A DNA stretch of 64,000 nt from assembly GCA_905197665.1 (NCBI GenBank), contig CAJJZP010000011.1:20335-84334 (forward strand), in the 5' to 3' direction. A program made the position numbers and the translations under genes. This stretch comes from an uncultured Collinsella sp. Lineage in GTDB: Bacteria > Actinomycetota > Coriobacteriia > Coriobacteriales > Coriobacteriaceae. The notes beneath the pieces are model-generated. The model was not told the origin of the DNA and did not search any database. It saw nothing but the letters and a program-made list of their open reading frames with translations. Of the stretch, positions 26,073 through 34,088 are shown piece after piece (position 1 is the stretch's first letter; every line of letters starts with the position of its first letter).

Positions 26073-28343
26073 ATGCGTAATTCTGTATCTGACGTCACGG
26101 ACGCCGAGATTCTGGACGAGACCCGCGAGGCCATGACCCAGGCTGCCTTCGATGCTGCCGACGAGGCCAATGCTGCCCAGGCCGTCGAGTCCGCGACCGA
26201 GAACCTGCCCGCCTTTGACGAGCTGGGACTTTCGGACGAGATGCTTCGTGCCATCGAGAACCTGGGCTACACGGCGCCCACGCCCGTGCAGGCCGGCTCG
26301 ATCCCCGTGGTGCTCGAGGGCCGCGACCTGCTTGCCGCCGCTCAGACCGGCACCGGCAAGACGGCCGCCTTCTTGCTGCCGACCATGAACAATCTGGAGC
26401 ACATTGCTCCGCCCAAGCCCGTGCGCGAGCGCGGCGGCCGCAACCGCCGTCGCGGCGCCAAGAAGCCCGAGGGCAACGGCCGCGGCCCCGTGATGCTCGT
26501 CATTACCCCCACGCGCGAGCTCGCCCAGCAGATCGACGAGGTCGCCAGCAAGATTGCCGACGTCACCGGCCATGTTGCCGTGACCGTCGTGGGCGGCGTG
26601 AGCTACAAGCCGCAGACCGCGGCGCTCAAGTACGGCTGCGACATCCTGGTCGCCACGCCGGGCCGTCTGGTCGATCTGATCGAGCAGGGCGCTTGCCACC
26701 TGGACGAGGTCAAGGTGCTGGTGCTGGACGAGGCCGACCGCATGCTCGACATGGGCTTTTTGCCCGCCGTTCGCCGTATTGTGCGCGAGACGCCGGCCGA
26801 GCGCCAGACGCTGCTGTTCTCGGCCACGCTCGACGAGGAGGCCGTGGGCGAGATCACCGACCTGGTGAGCGACCCGGCACGCGTGGAGATCGCGCCCGCC
26901 ACATCGACCGCCGACACTGTCGACCAGTTTGTGTTCCCGGTCTCTATCGAGGCCAAGAATAACCTGCTGCCCGAGTTCCTCAAGAAGGAGGGCCCGGAGC
27001 GCACGATCGTCTTTATGCGCACCAAGCACCGCGCCGACAGCTGCTGCCGTCGCTTGGAGCGTAAGGGCATCAAGGCCGCCGCGATCCACGGCAACCGCAG
27101 CCAGGCCCAGCGCGAGCGCGCGCTTTCGGCCTTCCGCGACGGCACCGTCGACGTGCTGGTGGCAACCGATGTTCTCGCCCGCGGCATCGACATTAGCGAC
27201 GTGCGCTACGTTGTGAACTTTGACGTGCCGGCAGAGCCGACCGACTACATCCACCGCATTGGCCGCACAGGCCGCGCCGGCGAGCTGGGCTGGGCCATTA
27301 CGTTTGTGACCGAGCAGGACGTCGATGAGTTCTACGAGATCGAGAAGCTCATGGACAAGACCGCCGACATCTACGAGGCCGGCGACCTGCATGTGGGTCC
27401 CAACCCGCCCGCGGTTGATCCCGAGCGCGACCCTGCGGCCTTTAAGGTGAAGAAGAAGACCAAGCGCGGCAAGTCCAAGAGCAAGAAGAAGCTCGAGCAG
27501 GCACGTCGCGACGGCAAGCGCAACGGCGACGATTACGGCGATGTTGCCGGTCGTTCCAACCGCGGTCGCGATGAGCGTCGCGGCGACGGCGAGCGTCCGA
27601 GCCGTCCCAAGCGCGGCGGCAAGACCCGCGTGCGCGAGGGCGTTCAGGCTCGCGTGGACGAGGCTGTGGAGAGCGTGGCTCGCGAGGTGGCTGCCGAGGA
27701 GCGCGGGGGTGCTGCTGCTGTCGAGCAGACCCCGCGCGGCAACCGTGCCGAGCGCCGTGCCAAGCAGTTCCAGGGCGAAGCGCACCGCCGTCGTCGTGAA
27801 GACGAGGACCGTGGCGGTCGTCGTCGTGTTGAGCGCGAAGACGAGGGCCGCGGTTCGCGCGGTGGCAAGCGCGGTTCGGGTGACCGTCGTCGCTCCGGTC
27901 GCGATGGCGAGCGCGGCGGGCGCGATGAGCGCCGTGGCGGCGAAGGCCGTGGCTCGCGTGACGAGCGTGGTACCCGCGGCGGCGAGTCCCGCGGCGGCAA
28001 GCGCTTTGACGAGCGCGGAGGCCGCGAGGGTGGCCGCGGTGGCGAGCGTCGCGAGGGCGCTCGTGGCAACGGTGGTCGCAGCGGCGCCGGTCGTTCGAAT
28101 GAGTCGCGTGATCGTCGCGATCCGCGTGCCAGCCGCGATCGTCGCGATGACTGGCGCAACTACGACGACACCCGCGAGGAGCGCCGTGGCGGCTATCGCG
28201 GCGGGCGCGGCGGCAACCAAGCCGGCTCCCGCGGCGGTCGTGCCGGCGGTCGCGATAACCGTGGCAGCTATGGCAACAATCGTGGCGGCAAGCGCGGCGG
28301 CAGCTCCCGTCGTCCCGGCGACGGCGGCGGCAAGCGCAAGTAA
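26073..28343 (+). CDS. DEAD-box RNA helicase with long Arg/Gly-rich tail
   Basis: A 756-residue ATP-dependent RNA helicase of the CsdA/DeaD/RhlE group, used in ribosome assembly or mRNA turnover. The two RecA domains (about residues 45-425) contain all motifs: the Q motif YTAPTPVQ, AQTGTGKT, TPTRELAQQ, TPGRLVDL, DEADRMLDMGF, SATLD, ARGIDISDVR and HRIGRTGRAG. Inside domain 1 there is a charged insert with an RGGRNRRRG cluster. From about residue 460 the protein is disordered and very basic, with dense RGG/RGR/DRR repeats to the end, an RNA-binding tail longer than in E. coli homologues. The ribosome site is weak (AAGGAA). A strong terminator follows. Confidence 0.92.
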   Translation: MRNSVSDVTDAEILDETREAMTQAAFDAADEANAAQAVESATENLPAFDELGLSDEMLRAIENLGYTAPTPVQAGSIPVVLEGRDLLAAAQTGTGKTAAFLLPTMNNLEHIAPPKPVRERGGRNRRRGAKKPEGNGRGPVMLVITPTRELAQQIDEVASKIADVTGHVAVTVVGGVSYKPQTAALKYGCDILVATPGRLVDLIEQGACHLDEVKVLVLDEADRMLDMGFLPAVRRIVRETPAERQTLLFSATLDEEAVGEITDLVSDPARVEIAPATSTADTVDQFVFPVSIEAKNNLLPEFLKKEGPERTIVFMRTKHRADSCCRRLERKGIKAAAIHGNRSQAQRERALSAFRDGTVDVLVATDVLARGIDISDVRYVVNFDVPAEPTDYIHRIGRTGRAGELGWAITFVTEQDVDEFYEIEKLMDKTADIYEAGDLHVGPNPPAVDPERDPAAFKVKKKTKRGKSKSKKKLEQARRDGKRNGDDYGDVAGRSNRGRDERRGDGERPSRPKRGGKTRVREGVQARVDEAVESVAREVAAEERGGAAAVEQTPRGNRAERRAKQFQGEAHRRRREDEDRGGRRRVEREDEGRGSRGGKRGSGDRRRSGRDGERGGRDERRGGEGRGSRDERGTRGGESRGGKRFDERGGREGGRGGERREGARGNGGRSGAGRSNESRDRRDPRASRDRRDDWRNYDDTREERRGGYRGGRGGNQAGSRGGRAGGRDNRGSYGNNRGGKRGGSSRRPGDGGGKRK

Positions 28344-28376
28344 CATACGCATCGCGCGGTAAGGCGAGATGAATTT

Positions 28377-28410
28377 GGGCCCCGAGCAGACTATGCTCGG
28401 GGCCCTTTTT
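28377..28410 (+). terminator. Terminator after the helicase gene
   Basis: A perfect 12-pair stem GGGCCCCGAGCA / TGCTCGGGGCCC with a five-base loop, then TTTTT. Confidence 0.93.
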
Positions 28411-28700
28411 AGAGGGCGCAGCTTGAGGTGGGGCGGCTCCCTAACGAAAATGCACGGAGACGGTCGCGGCAAGAGATGTGGGCTATCGGCTTAGTTGGAG
28501 ATTCGCGTATGCGGGGTTCTGGCATCGACGGAGAACGTGAAACTCCCCACTGACACGCGGCGGCTGCGGTGCCCGGGCGGACACGCCAGGGATTCCGCTC
28601 GCCGTCTGGCGCCCCTGCTGCCATCTGGCTTTCACGCTCGCATTCTTTTGGATGTGAGCGTGTTTTTTCACGGCATGCACGGGTCCCTCCGGGTGCACCG
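28411..28700. other. Intergenic region without recognisable gene
   Basis: About 290 GC-rich bases with short open frames only, none with a credible ribosome site or product. It contains the hairpin described separately at 28633-28668 and, at its end, a second hairpin (ATGCACGG at 28675 with CCGTGCAT at 28698) that leads directly into the T run of the family D element. Confidence 0.5.
28633..28668 (+). terminator. Intrinsic terminator-like hairpin in the gene-free region
   Basis: CACGCTCGCAT and ATGTGAGCGTG form an 11-pair stem (one G-U) followed by TTTTTT. No gene ends nearby, so it may close a short untranslated transcript starting in the region before it. Confidence 0.6.
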
Positions 28701-29010
28701 TGCATTTTTGGGAGTATTCAGCAGGCCGGGGCGGCTGTATACGCACCGGAAGCGTCTTTTTGGGCCAGCGAGATCCTTCGACAGACTATTTGGGTTGGCG
28801 GACGGGGTCCGGCGCGGCAATATCACGCGTTTCGCGTCGCGCCGGGCCCCAAAATGACGCCGATCGCGCGGCTTCCCCGATTCGCGGCGTCGCCGACGGG
28901 GACCGCGATGCTGAATACTCCGGTTTTTGCACGGTCCAAGCAGGGGTACGTTGGGACGGGAAGGGGTGCCCCCGTCTTTTTATGCATGACGCAAGCGAAA
29001 TTATGCAAGA
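28701..29010. repeat. Family D element, copy 1 (about 310 bases)
   Basis: The left block ends in GAGTATTCAGCA (28701-28723). The right block begins with its inverse, TGCTGAATACTC, at 28909 and continues with a TTTTTGCACGGTCCAAG segment and a GGGGTAC segment. Two TTATGCA direct repeats start at 28980 and 29001. The copy at 47022 has the same blocks at the same offsets (208, 279 and 300 bases from the start), though the interior has diverged. Short frames on both strands are open across parts of it, but stops differ between the copies and no shared protein is supported. Confidence 0.75.
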
Positions 29011-29179
29011 CAATAGGGCACCATGCACCGGATACCCAGATTGGGGGCGACATGCACCGCGATACGGGGTCGGGTGCCCCACCGGGAATAGCCACGAGGG
29101 TTACAAAACTATAGAGACATCCAAATATCGCCTAAAAACCGTTTATCGGAGAATAAATACCGTTCACCGGTCATAATGA

Positions 29180-29207
29180 TTGTTCTGGCTTTGGGCTTGT
29201 CTACAAT
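29180..29207 (+). promoter_or_regulatory. Promoter of the alpha-glucoside PTS operon
   Basis: TTGTTC and TACAAT are 16 bases apart. The predicted start near 29214 lies just before the antiterminator-type leader at 29229. Confidence 0.6.
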
Positions 29208-29228
29208 AGCTCCCGTAAAAAGAAATGC

Positions 29229-29325
29229 GGAAGGTTACCGAGTCCCTCGGACGTGGGCCTAACCAAAGTCTTTGAACGGATGTGTCTCTATGGACGCATT
29301 CGCTTGATTTTGGTTGGGCTATATT
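29229..29325 (+). promoter_or_regulatory. RAT-like antiterminator site overlapping a terminator
   Basis: 29229-29259 fits the ribonucleic antiterminator layout bound by BglG/LicT proteins: GGAAGGTTACCGAG, short loop, CTCGG, purine-rich side, closing CC (compare the known GGATTGTTACTGC half). Its last bases overlap the left arm of a second hairpin, GCCTAACCAAAG at 29257-29268 with TTTTGGTTGGGC at 29308-29319, followed by TATATTT. The two structures exclude each other, so the CAT-PRD protein encoded at 29876 would be expected to allow read-through into the operon when sugar is present. The layout is seen; the mechanism is inferred from the family. Confidence 0.68.
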
Positions 29326-29344
29326 TATGAAGGGACATGCCACC

Positions 29345-29857
29345 ATGGGTTTCTTTTCTCGCCTGATGGGCGGTTCGGATGAGCAGAAGACTGCATCTTC
29401 CGAGTTCGAAATCCTCGCTCCCGTTTCCGGCGAGCTTGTTCATCTGGAAAAAACCAATGACCCCGCTTTTAGCAGCCGCGCCGTGGGCGATGGCGTTGCC
29501 GTGGTTCCCCAAGAGGGAACGGTGTGCGCTCCTGTTTCCGGCACCGTCGCGGCGCTGTTTCCGACTGAGCACGCGCTGGGCATCATGTCCGACGACAGCT
29601 CTGCTCAGGTGATGCTGCATATCGGAATCGACACTGTTAAACTTGAGGGCAAGGGCTTCCATGCGCTTGTTGCCCAGGGTGACCATGTCGACGCGGGCCA
29701 GCCCCTCGTCGAGGTCGATTTCGACGCGGTCCGCGCCGCCGGCTTCGATCCCACGGTCTTCGTTATCGTGTGCGAGCGTTCGGAGAACTCGACTCTTCGT
29801 GAGCACGCTTCCGGCCCTGTTGCTGTTAAAGAGCCTGTCGTCTGGCTTTCCGAGTAA
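29345..29857 (+). CDS. PTS EIIA component, glucose (Crr) type
   Basis: A 170-residue cytoplasmic phosphocarrier. The active-site histidine is His92 in QVMLHIGIDTVKLEG, with the second conserved histidine His76 in FPTEHALGI; the family core EILAPVSGELVHLE and AVGDGVAVVP is intact. It takes phosphate from HPr and passes it to EIIB domains. As the EIICB at 30830 in the same operon lacks EIIA, that is the likely partner; MurP and the EIIBC at 60984 lack EIIA as well and could share it. The ATG at 29345 lies about 10 bases after AAGGGA, just past the leader terminator. Confidence 0.93.
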   Translation: MGFFSRLMGGSDEQKTASSEFEILAPVSGELVHLEKTNDPAFSSRAVGDGVAVVPQEGTVCAPVSGTVAALFPTEHALGIMSDDSSAQVMLHIGIDTVKLEGKGFHALVAQGDHVDAGQPLVEVDFDAVRAAGFDPTVFVIVCERSENSTLREHASGPVAVKEPVVWLSE

Positions 29858-29875
29858 ATTCTTGTGGTGGGTACC

Positions 29876-30730
29876 GTGGTTATCAAGCGAGTTTTCAACA
29901 ACAACGTCGCAATGGTCACTTCGGACGATGGCTCTGAGCTCATCGTCATCGGTCGAGGTCTCTGCTTTGGCCGTCATGCCGGCGATGCCATCGACGAGGC
30001 ATCGGTCGAAAAGACCTACGCGTTGCAGGAGGGAACTTCTCAGGATTCGCGTACGATTGACCGCTTGGCACATCTTTTAGAGTCCATCCCCACCGTCAAC
30101 CTCGTGATTTCCGAGGACATCGTTCAGATGCTTCGTCGAGAGCTCAATGTTGATATCAACGACAAGATTCTCATTGCTCTCGCAGACCATATCAGCCTTG
30201 CTTTGGAGCGCGAGCGCAAGGGCGTCCCCTGCGAGAATCCGTTGCTGCTCGAGATCCAGCAGTTCTATCGCAAGGAGTATGCGCTTGCGGGCCGTGCGCT
30301 GCAGATTGTCAAGGAGTATATGGGCATCCAGATGAGCGAAGAAGAGCAGGGTTTTATTACGCTGCATATCGTCAACGCCACCATGCCGCAACGCTCCGAC
30401 CGTCTCATCATCTCGGTCCAGCTTGTTCGCGACGTGCTCGCGATTGTTTCCGAGCGCTATGCTACGACCCTCGATGACACCTCGCTGCCCTATGAGCGTT
30501 TCGTCCGCCACCTGCAGTTTTTCGCACAGCGGGCGCTTGACCCCGCGGCCGGGCAGATCAATGACGATGCACTGTTCCGAATCGATGAAACTAAGTATCC
30601 GTGCGCGTTCTCGTGCGCGGACGCCATAGCCGCCCACTTGTCGTCTACCTATAACGTTGTCGTTACCGATGCCGAGAAGAGTTATCTCGCATATCACATT
30701 GTTAACCTGCTTGGAGAACCTGGTCTCTAG
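29876..30730 (+). CDS. BglG/LicT-family transcriptional antiterminator
   Basis: A 284-residue regulator with an RNA-binding CAT domain (about residues 1-57, starting VIKRVFNNNVAMV) and two PRD domains (about 62-165 and 170-284). PRD histidines that are phosphorylated by PTS proteins are visible in ALADHISLALER, FITLHIVNA and YLAYHIVNLLG. GTG at 29876 is chosen because family members start exactly at this sequence and GGTGGG lies just upstream; GTG codons at 29864 and 29867 are alternatives. It sits between the EIIA and EIICB genes, and its target is most likely the leader at 29229-29325. Confidence 0.9.
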   Translation: MVIKRVFNNNVAMVTSDDGSELIVIGRGLCFGRHAGDAIDEASVEKTYALQEGTSQDSRTIDRLAHLLESIPTVNLVISEDIVQMLRRELNVDINDKILIALADHISLALERERKGVPCENPLLLEIQQFYRKEYALAGRALQIVKEYMGIQMSEEEQGFITLHIVNATMPQRSDRLIISVQLVRDVLAIVSERYATTLDDTSLPYERFVRHLQFFAQRALDPAAGQINDDALFRIDETKYPCAFSCADAIAAHLSSTYNVVVTDAEKSYLAYHIVNLLGEPGL

Positions 30731-30829
30731 GCATAACGTGCCCACACATCGATTGATATAAGGCAGGGCTTATGGCCTTGTCCAGGGCACATCTGTCTTA
30801 ATTTGCGGAAAAGGAAGGGGAGTACCGCT

Positions 30830-32446
30830 ATGACCGCAAAAAAGAAGTTCAATTTCAAAGCGCCGTTGGAGGTGTTCGCGAAGTCAATCGTCCAGCCGAT
30901 GATGTATCTCTCGGTTGCCGGCATTCTGCTCATCGTGGGCATTATTCTGACCAACAAGACCATTTGCGCCTTGATCCCCGTACTGGGCTCCGGTCCGTTC
31001 CAGCTTGTGGGCGCCGTTGTCTATCAGTCGCTGATGTTTATCATCAACAACCTCTCGATTCTGTTCTGCGTGGGCATCGCCGGCGCCATGGCAAAGAAGA
31101 ACAAGGGCCATGCTTCGCTGATTGCCCTGATGTCGTTCTTCCTGTTCCTGCAGGCTAACAACATCGTGCTCAACGCCACCGGCTCTCTTGCCGAAGCGAG
31201 CGGCATGCTCGGTCTTACCGGAACCGGCCAGAGCACCGTTATGGGCATTCAGGTGCTCGATACCGGCGTGTTTGGCGGCATCATTCTTGGTTGCATCACC
31301 GGTGCCGTGTTCAACAAGTACTCGAACAAGCAGTTCCCCATTGCCCTTTCGATGTTCTCGGGCGTTCGTTTTCCGTTCCTGATCATGATCATCATTTCCT
31401 GGATCATGGGTGCTGGCTTCTGCATCGTTTGGCCTCCGGTTCAGGGTGCCATCTCCTCCGTTGCCGGCATCATTAAGGAGTCGGGCAACATCGGTCTGTT
31501 TATCTACGGCATGCTCAACAAGCTGCTCGTTCCTACCGGTCTGCATCACCTCATCTACACCCCGTTCCAGTTCTCCGATGTGGGCGGCACCCTGACGCTG
31601 GGCGATCAGGTTATCGCCGGCGCCTATCCCATCCGTGTTGCCGAGATGGCAATGACGGGCCAGCCCTTCTCCGATAGCACCTACTTCAACAGCTACACCT
31701 TCAACAACCTGTGGCCCTACATCGGTATCGGTCTCGCCTTTATCTTCACCGCTTACAAGGGGAACAAGGATAAGACCAAGGCCGTTATCATCCCGCTGAT
31801 CATCACCGCCGTGCTCTCCTGTGTCACCGAGCCCATGGACTTCCTCTTTGTCTTTGCCGCTCCCGTGCTCTTTGTTGTTCACTCGGTTCTTTCCGGTATC
31901 TTCCTGGTCCTGCTCAAGGTCCTCTCCGTGCCCGCTTCGACTGCAGGCGGCATTATCAACATCGTGGTTTCCAACCTGGTCCTTGGTGTCGATAAGACCA
32001 ACTGGCCGATGATGCTCGTGCTCGGAGTCGTCAACGCCGCTCTGTACTTCTTCCTCTTCACCTTCCTTATTAAGAAGCTCAACCTCCACACGCCTGGCCG
32101 CGAGGAGGAGTCCGAGCTCGCCGAGTCCGTTGCCGAGGGCGAGGCCGCCGCGTCTGTCGCGGTGAAGCAGGGCGCTGTTGCCGCAGCTCCCGCAGAGGGC
32201 GTCGATGCAGGTATTGCCGACCTGGTCGCAGGTCTTGGCGGCAAGGACAACATCGAGGAGCTCGAGAACTGCTTTACACGTCTTCGCGTGAACGTTAAGA
32301 ACCCGGACCTCATCGATGAGGACCTCATCAACCACGTGCCCAACAGCGGCATCAACCGCAACGGCAACAATATCCAGATCATCTTTGGCATGAAGGTCGC
32401 CGAGATGCGCGACAAGGTCGAAAACGCAATTGAGAAGGAGCAGTAA
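30830..32446 (+). CDS. PTS EIICB component for alpha-glucosides (maltose type)
   Basis: A 538-residue membrane transporter in the order EIIC then EIIB. About ten hydrophobic segments fill residues 15-425 (for example LSVAGILLIVGIIL, and the substrate region GLHHLIYTPFQF). An Ala/Glu-rich linker leads to EIIB, with the phosphorylated Cys481 in ELENCFTRLRVNVKN. The domain order and the following GH4 6-phospho-alpha-glucosidase gene 3 bases downstream point to maltose or a related alpha-glucoside; glucose or N-acetylglucosamine transporters share the fold. Start at 30830 behind AGGAAGGGGAG. Confidence 0.88.
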   Translation: MTAKKKFNFKAPLEVFAKSIVQPMMYLSVAGILLIVGIILTNKTICALIPVLGSGPFQLVGAVVYQSLMFIINNLSILFCVGIAGAMAKKNKGHASLIALMSFFLFLQANNIVLNATGSLAEASGMLGLTGTGQSTVMGIQVLDTGVFGGIILGCITGAVFNKYSNKQFPIALSMFSGVRFPFLIMIIISWIMGAGFCIVWPPVQGAISSVAGIIKESGNIGLFIYGMLNKLLVPTGLHHLIYTPFQFSDVGGTLTLGDQVIAGAYPIRVAEMAMTGQPFSDSTYFNSYTFNNLWPYIGIGLAFIFTAYKGNKDKTKAVIIPLIITAVLSCVTEPMDFLFVFAAPVLFVVHSVLSGIFLVLLKVLSVPASTAGGIINIVVSNLVLGVDKTNWPMMLVLGVVNAALYFFLFTFLIKKLNLHTPGREEESELAESVAEGEAAASVAVKQGAVAAAPAEGVDAGIADLVAGLGGKDNIEELENCFTRLRVNVKNPDLIDEDLINHVPNSGINRNGNNIQIIFGMKVAEMRDKVENAIEKEQ

Positions 32447-32449
32447 ACA

Positions 32450-33832
32450 ATGATCATTACTCTGTGTGGTGGCGGATCCACCTTTACCCCTGGCATCGTC
32501 AAGTCCATCGCTCTGCGCAAGGACGAACTCGACGTTGACGAGATTCGTCTGTACGACATCAACGAGGAGCGCCAGCGCAAGATCGGCGTGCTCGTGGACT
32601 GGATTTTGCACGAGGACCTTGGCCTGGACATCAAGCTCACGGTGACCACCGACAAGGAGACTGCCTTTACGGACGCGAGCTTCGTGTTTGCCCAGATGCG
32701 CGTGGGCGGCTATGCCATGCGCGAGCAGGACGAGAAGATTCCGCTGCGTCACGGCTGCGTGGGCCAGGAGACCTGCGGTTGCGGCGGCCTTGCCTACGGC
32801 ATGCGCACCATCTTCCCCATGGTCGAGCTGATTGACGACGTTGAGAAGTATGCCAAGAAGGACTACTGGATTCTTAACTACTCCAACCCTGCCGCCATCG
32901 TCTCCGAGGGCTGCCGCGTCCTGCGTCCCAACGCTCGCATCATCAACATCTGCGACATGCCGATCGCGATTATCGACGTGGTTTGCGCCGCACTCGATAT
33001 CGACAAGAAGGATGTCGAGTACGATTACTTTGGCCTCAACCACTTTGGCTGGTTCACCTCGATCCGCCACAAGGGCGAGGAGGTGCTCCCGCAGCTGCGC
33101 GAGTACATCAAGGAGCACCAGATCCTGCTGCCCGATTCCTACCTCAAGGGCATGAGCTCGCTGATGTCCAAGAAGCCCGAGGAGGCCACCGACGAGCACC
33201 CCGAGCAGAACCGCCACACCAAGGGCAGCTGGTACTACGTCTGGAAGGGCGAGTACGAGATCATGGAGTGCTTCCCGGAGTACCTGCCCAACACGTATCT
33301 GAACTACTACCTGCAGCAGAAGGAGTTCGTCGAGCATTCCAACCCCGAGCGCACCCGTGCTAACGAGGTTGAGGAGACGCGTGAGAAGAACCTCTTTGAT
33401 GGTATCGATCACTACGAGAAGACGGGCGAGATCGACGAGAGCACGTTCTATGCGGGCAGCCACGGCGACTGGATTGCCGACCTGGCTATCGCTCTGAAGA
33501 ACGACACCAAGCAGCGCTTCCTGGTCATTTGCGAGAACAAGGGCGCTATCCCCAACATGCCCTACGACGCTATGGTCGAGCTGCCTGCCTACATTGGCAA
33601 GAACGGCCCCGAGGTCATCAGCCGCGACAACATTCCTCTGTTCCAGCAAGGTCTTATGATGCAGCAGCTGAACTCCGAGAAGCTCGTGGTCGAGGCTACG
33701 ATCGAGGGTTCTTACGAGAAGGCGCTCAAGGCCTTTACGCTGAACAAGACCGTGCCTTCGATGAAGGTCGCCAAGGAGGTTCTCGACGACATGATCGAGG
33801 CCAACAAGGGTTACTGGCCCGAGCTTAAGTAA
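32450..33832 (+). CDS. GH4 6-phospho-alpha-glucosidase
   Basis: A 460-residue NAD+ and metal-dependent hydrolase that splits phosphorylated maltose-type sugars delivered by the PTS. The NAD site LCGGGSTFTPGIVKSI is at the N-terminus. NYSNPAAIVSEGC and the metal-ligand motif CDMP (Cys168) follow; CDMP is the signature of alpha-specific members, beta-specific members have CNxP. GLNHFGW carries a further metal and substrate histidine. Length and motifs fit GlvA/MalH. It starts 3 bases after the EIICB stop, so it is the last gene of the operon. Confidence 0.93.
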   Translation: MIITLCGGGSTFTPGIVKSIALRKDELDVDEIRLYDINEERQRKIGVLVDWILHEDLGLDIKLTVTTDKETAFTDASFVFAQMRVGGYAMREQDEKIPLRHGCVGQETCGCGGLAYGMRTIFPMVELIDDVEKYAKKDYWILNYSNPAAIVSEGCRVLRPNARIINICDMPIAIIDVVCAALDIDKKDVEYDYFGLNHFGWFTSIRHKGEEVLPQLREYIKEHQILLPDSYLKGMSSLMSKKPEEATDEHPEQNRHTKGSWYYVWKGEYEIMECFPEYLPNTYLNYYLQQKEFVEHSNPERTRANEVEETREKNLFDGIDHYEKTGEIDESTFYAGSHGDWIADLAIALKNDTKQRFLVICENKGAIPNMPYDAMVELPAYIGKNGPEVISRDNIPLFQQGLMMQQLNSEKLVVEATIEGSYEKALKAFTLNKTVPSMKVAKEVLDDMIEANKGYWPELK

Positions 33833-33865
33833 AAGCAACAGGGTCGCTGGCCGCATACCTGGAGC

Positions 33866-33901
33866 AATGCCCCGTCCACGTGATTGCGTGGGCGGGGCAT
33901 T
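33866..33901 (+). terminator. Hairpin terminator after the alpha-glucoside operon
   Basis: Fifteen-base arms AATGCCCCGTCCACG / CGTGGGCGGGGCATT with one G-U pair and a six-base loop; the following T run is poor, so efficiency is uncertain. Confidence 0.7.
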
Positions 33902-33904
33902 GTC

Positions 33905-33928
33905 ATTTGGTAACGCGTTTTACCAAAT
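33905..33928. promoter_or_regulatory. Operator-like inverted repeat before the hydrogenase operon
   Basis: Perfect nine-base half sites ATTTGGTAA and TTACCAAAT with a six-base spacer, in an AT-rich stretch 160 bases before the flavoprotein gene. A second, smaller repeat GTTGTT-GCCA-AACAAC is at about 34001-34016. Both look like binding sites for dimeric regulators; the second is loosely like a Rex site, but the match is not good enough to name a regulator. Confidence 0.45.
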
Positions 33929-34088
33929 ATGGCATTTATCTGCGATAAAGGTGTTTAGCACCGCTGAGGGCCGCGTTTTATACCGCCTGCCGAACTGTGT
34001 TGTTGCCAAACAACTTATTAGGCCAGTGTGTTGCATGTAGCATTTTCGCCCGGCCTCGCCTCCGGGCTGCCATGTGAGAGGGGATCTT

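Noticed and set aside
28700..29176. Open frames across family D copy 1
   Set aside because: The matching frames in copy 2 contain stops at other places, and conservation is restricted to nucleotide blocks rather than following codons.
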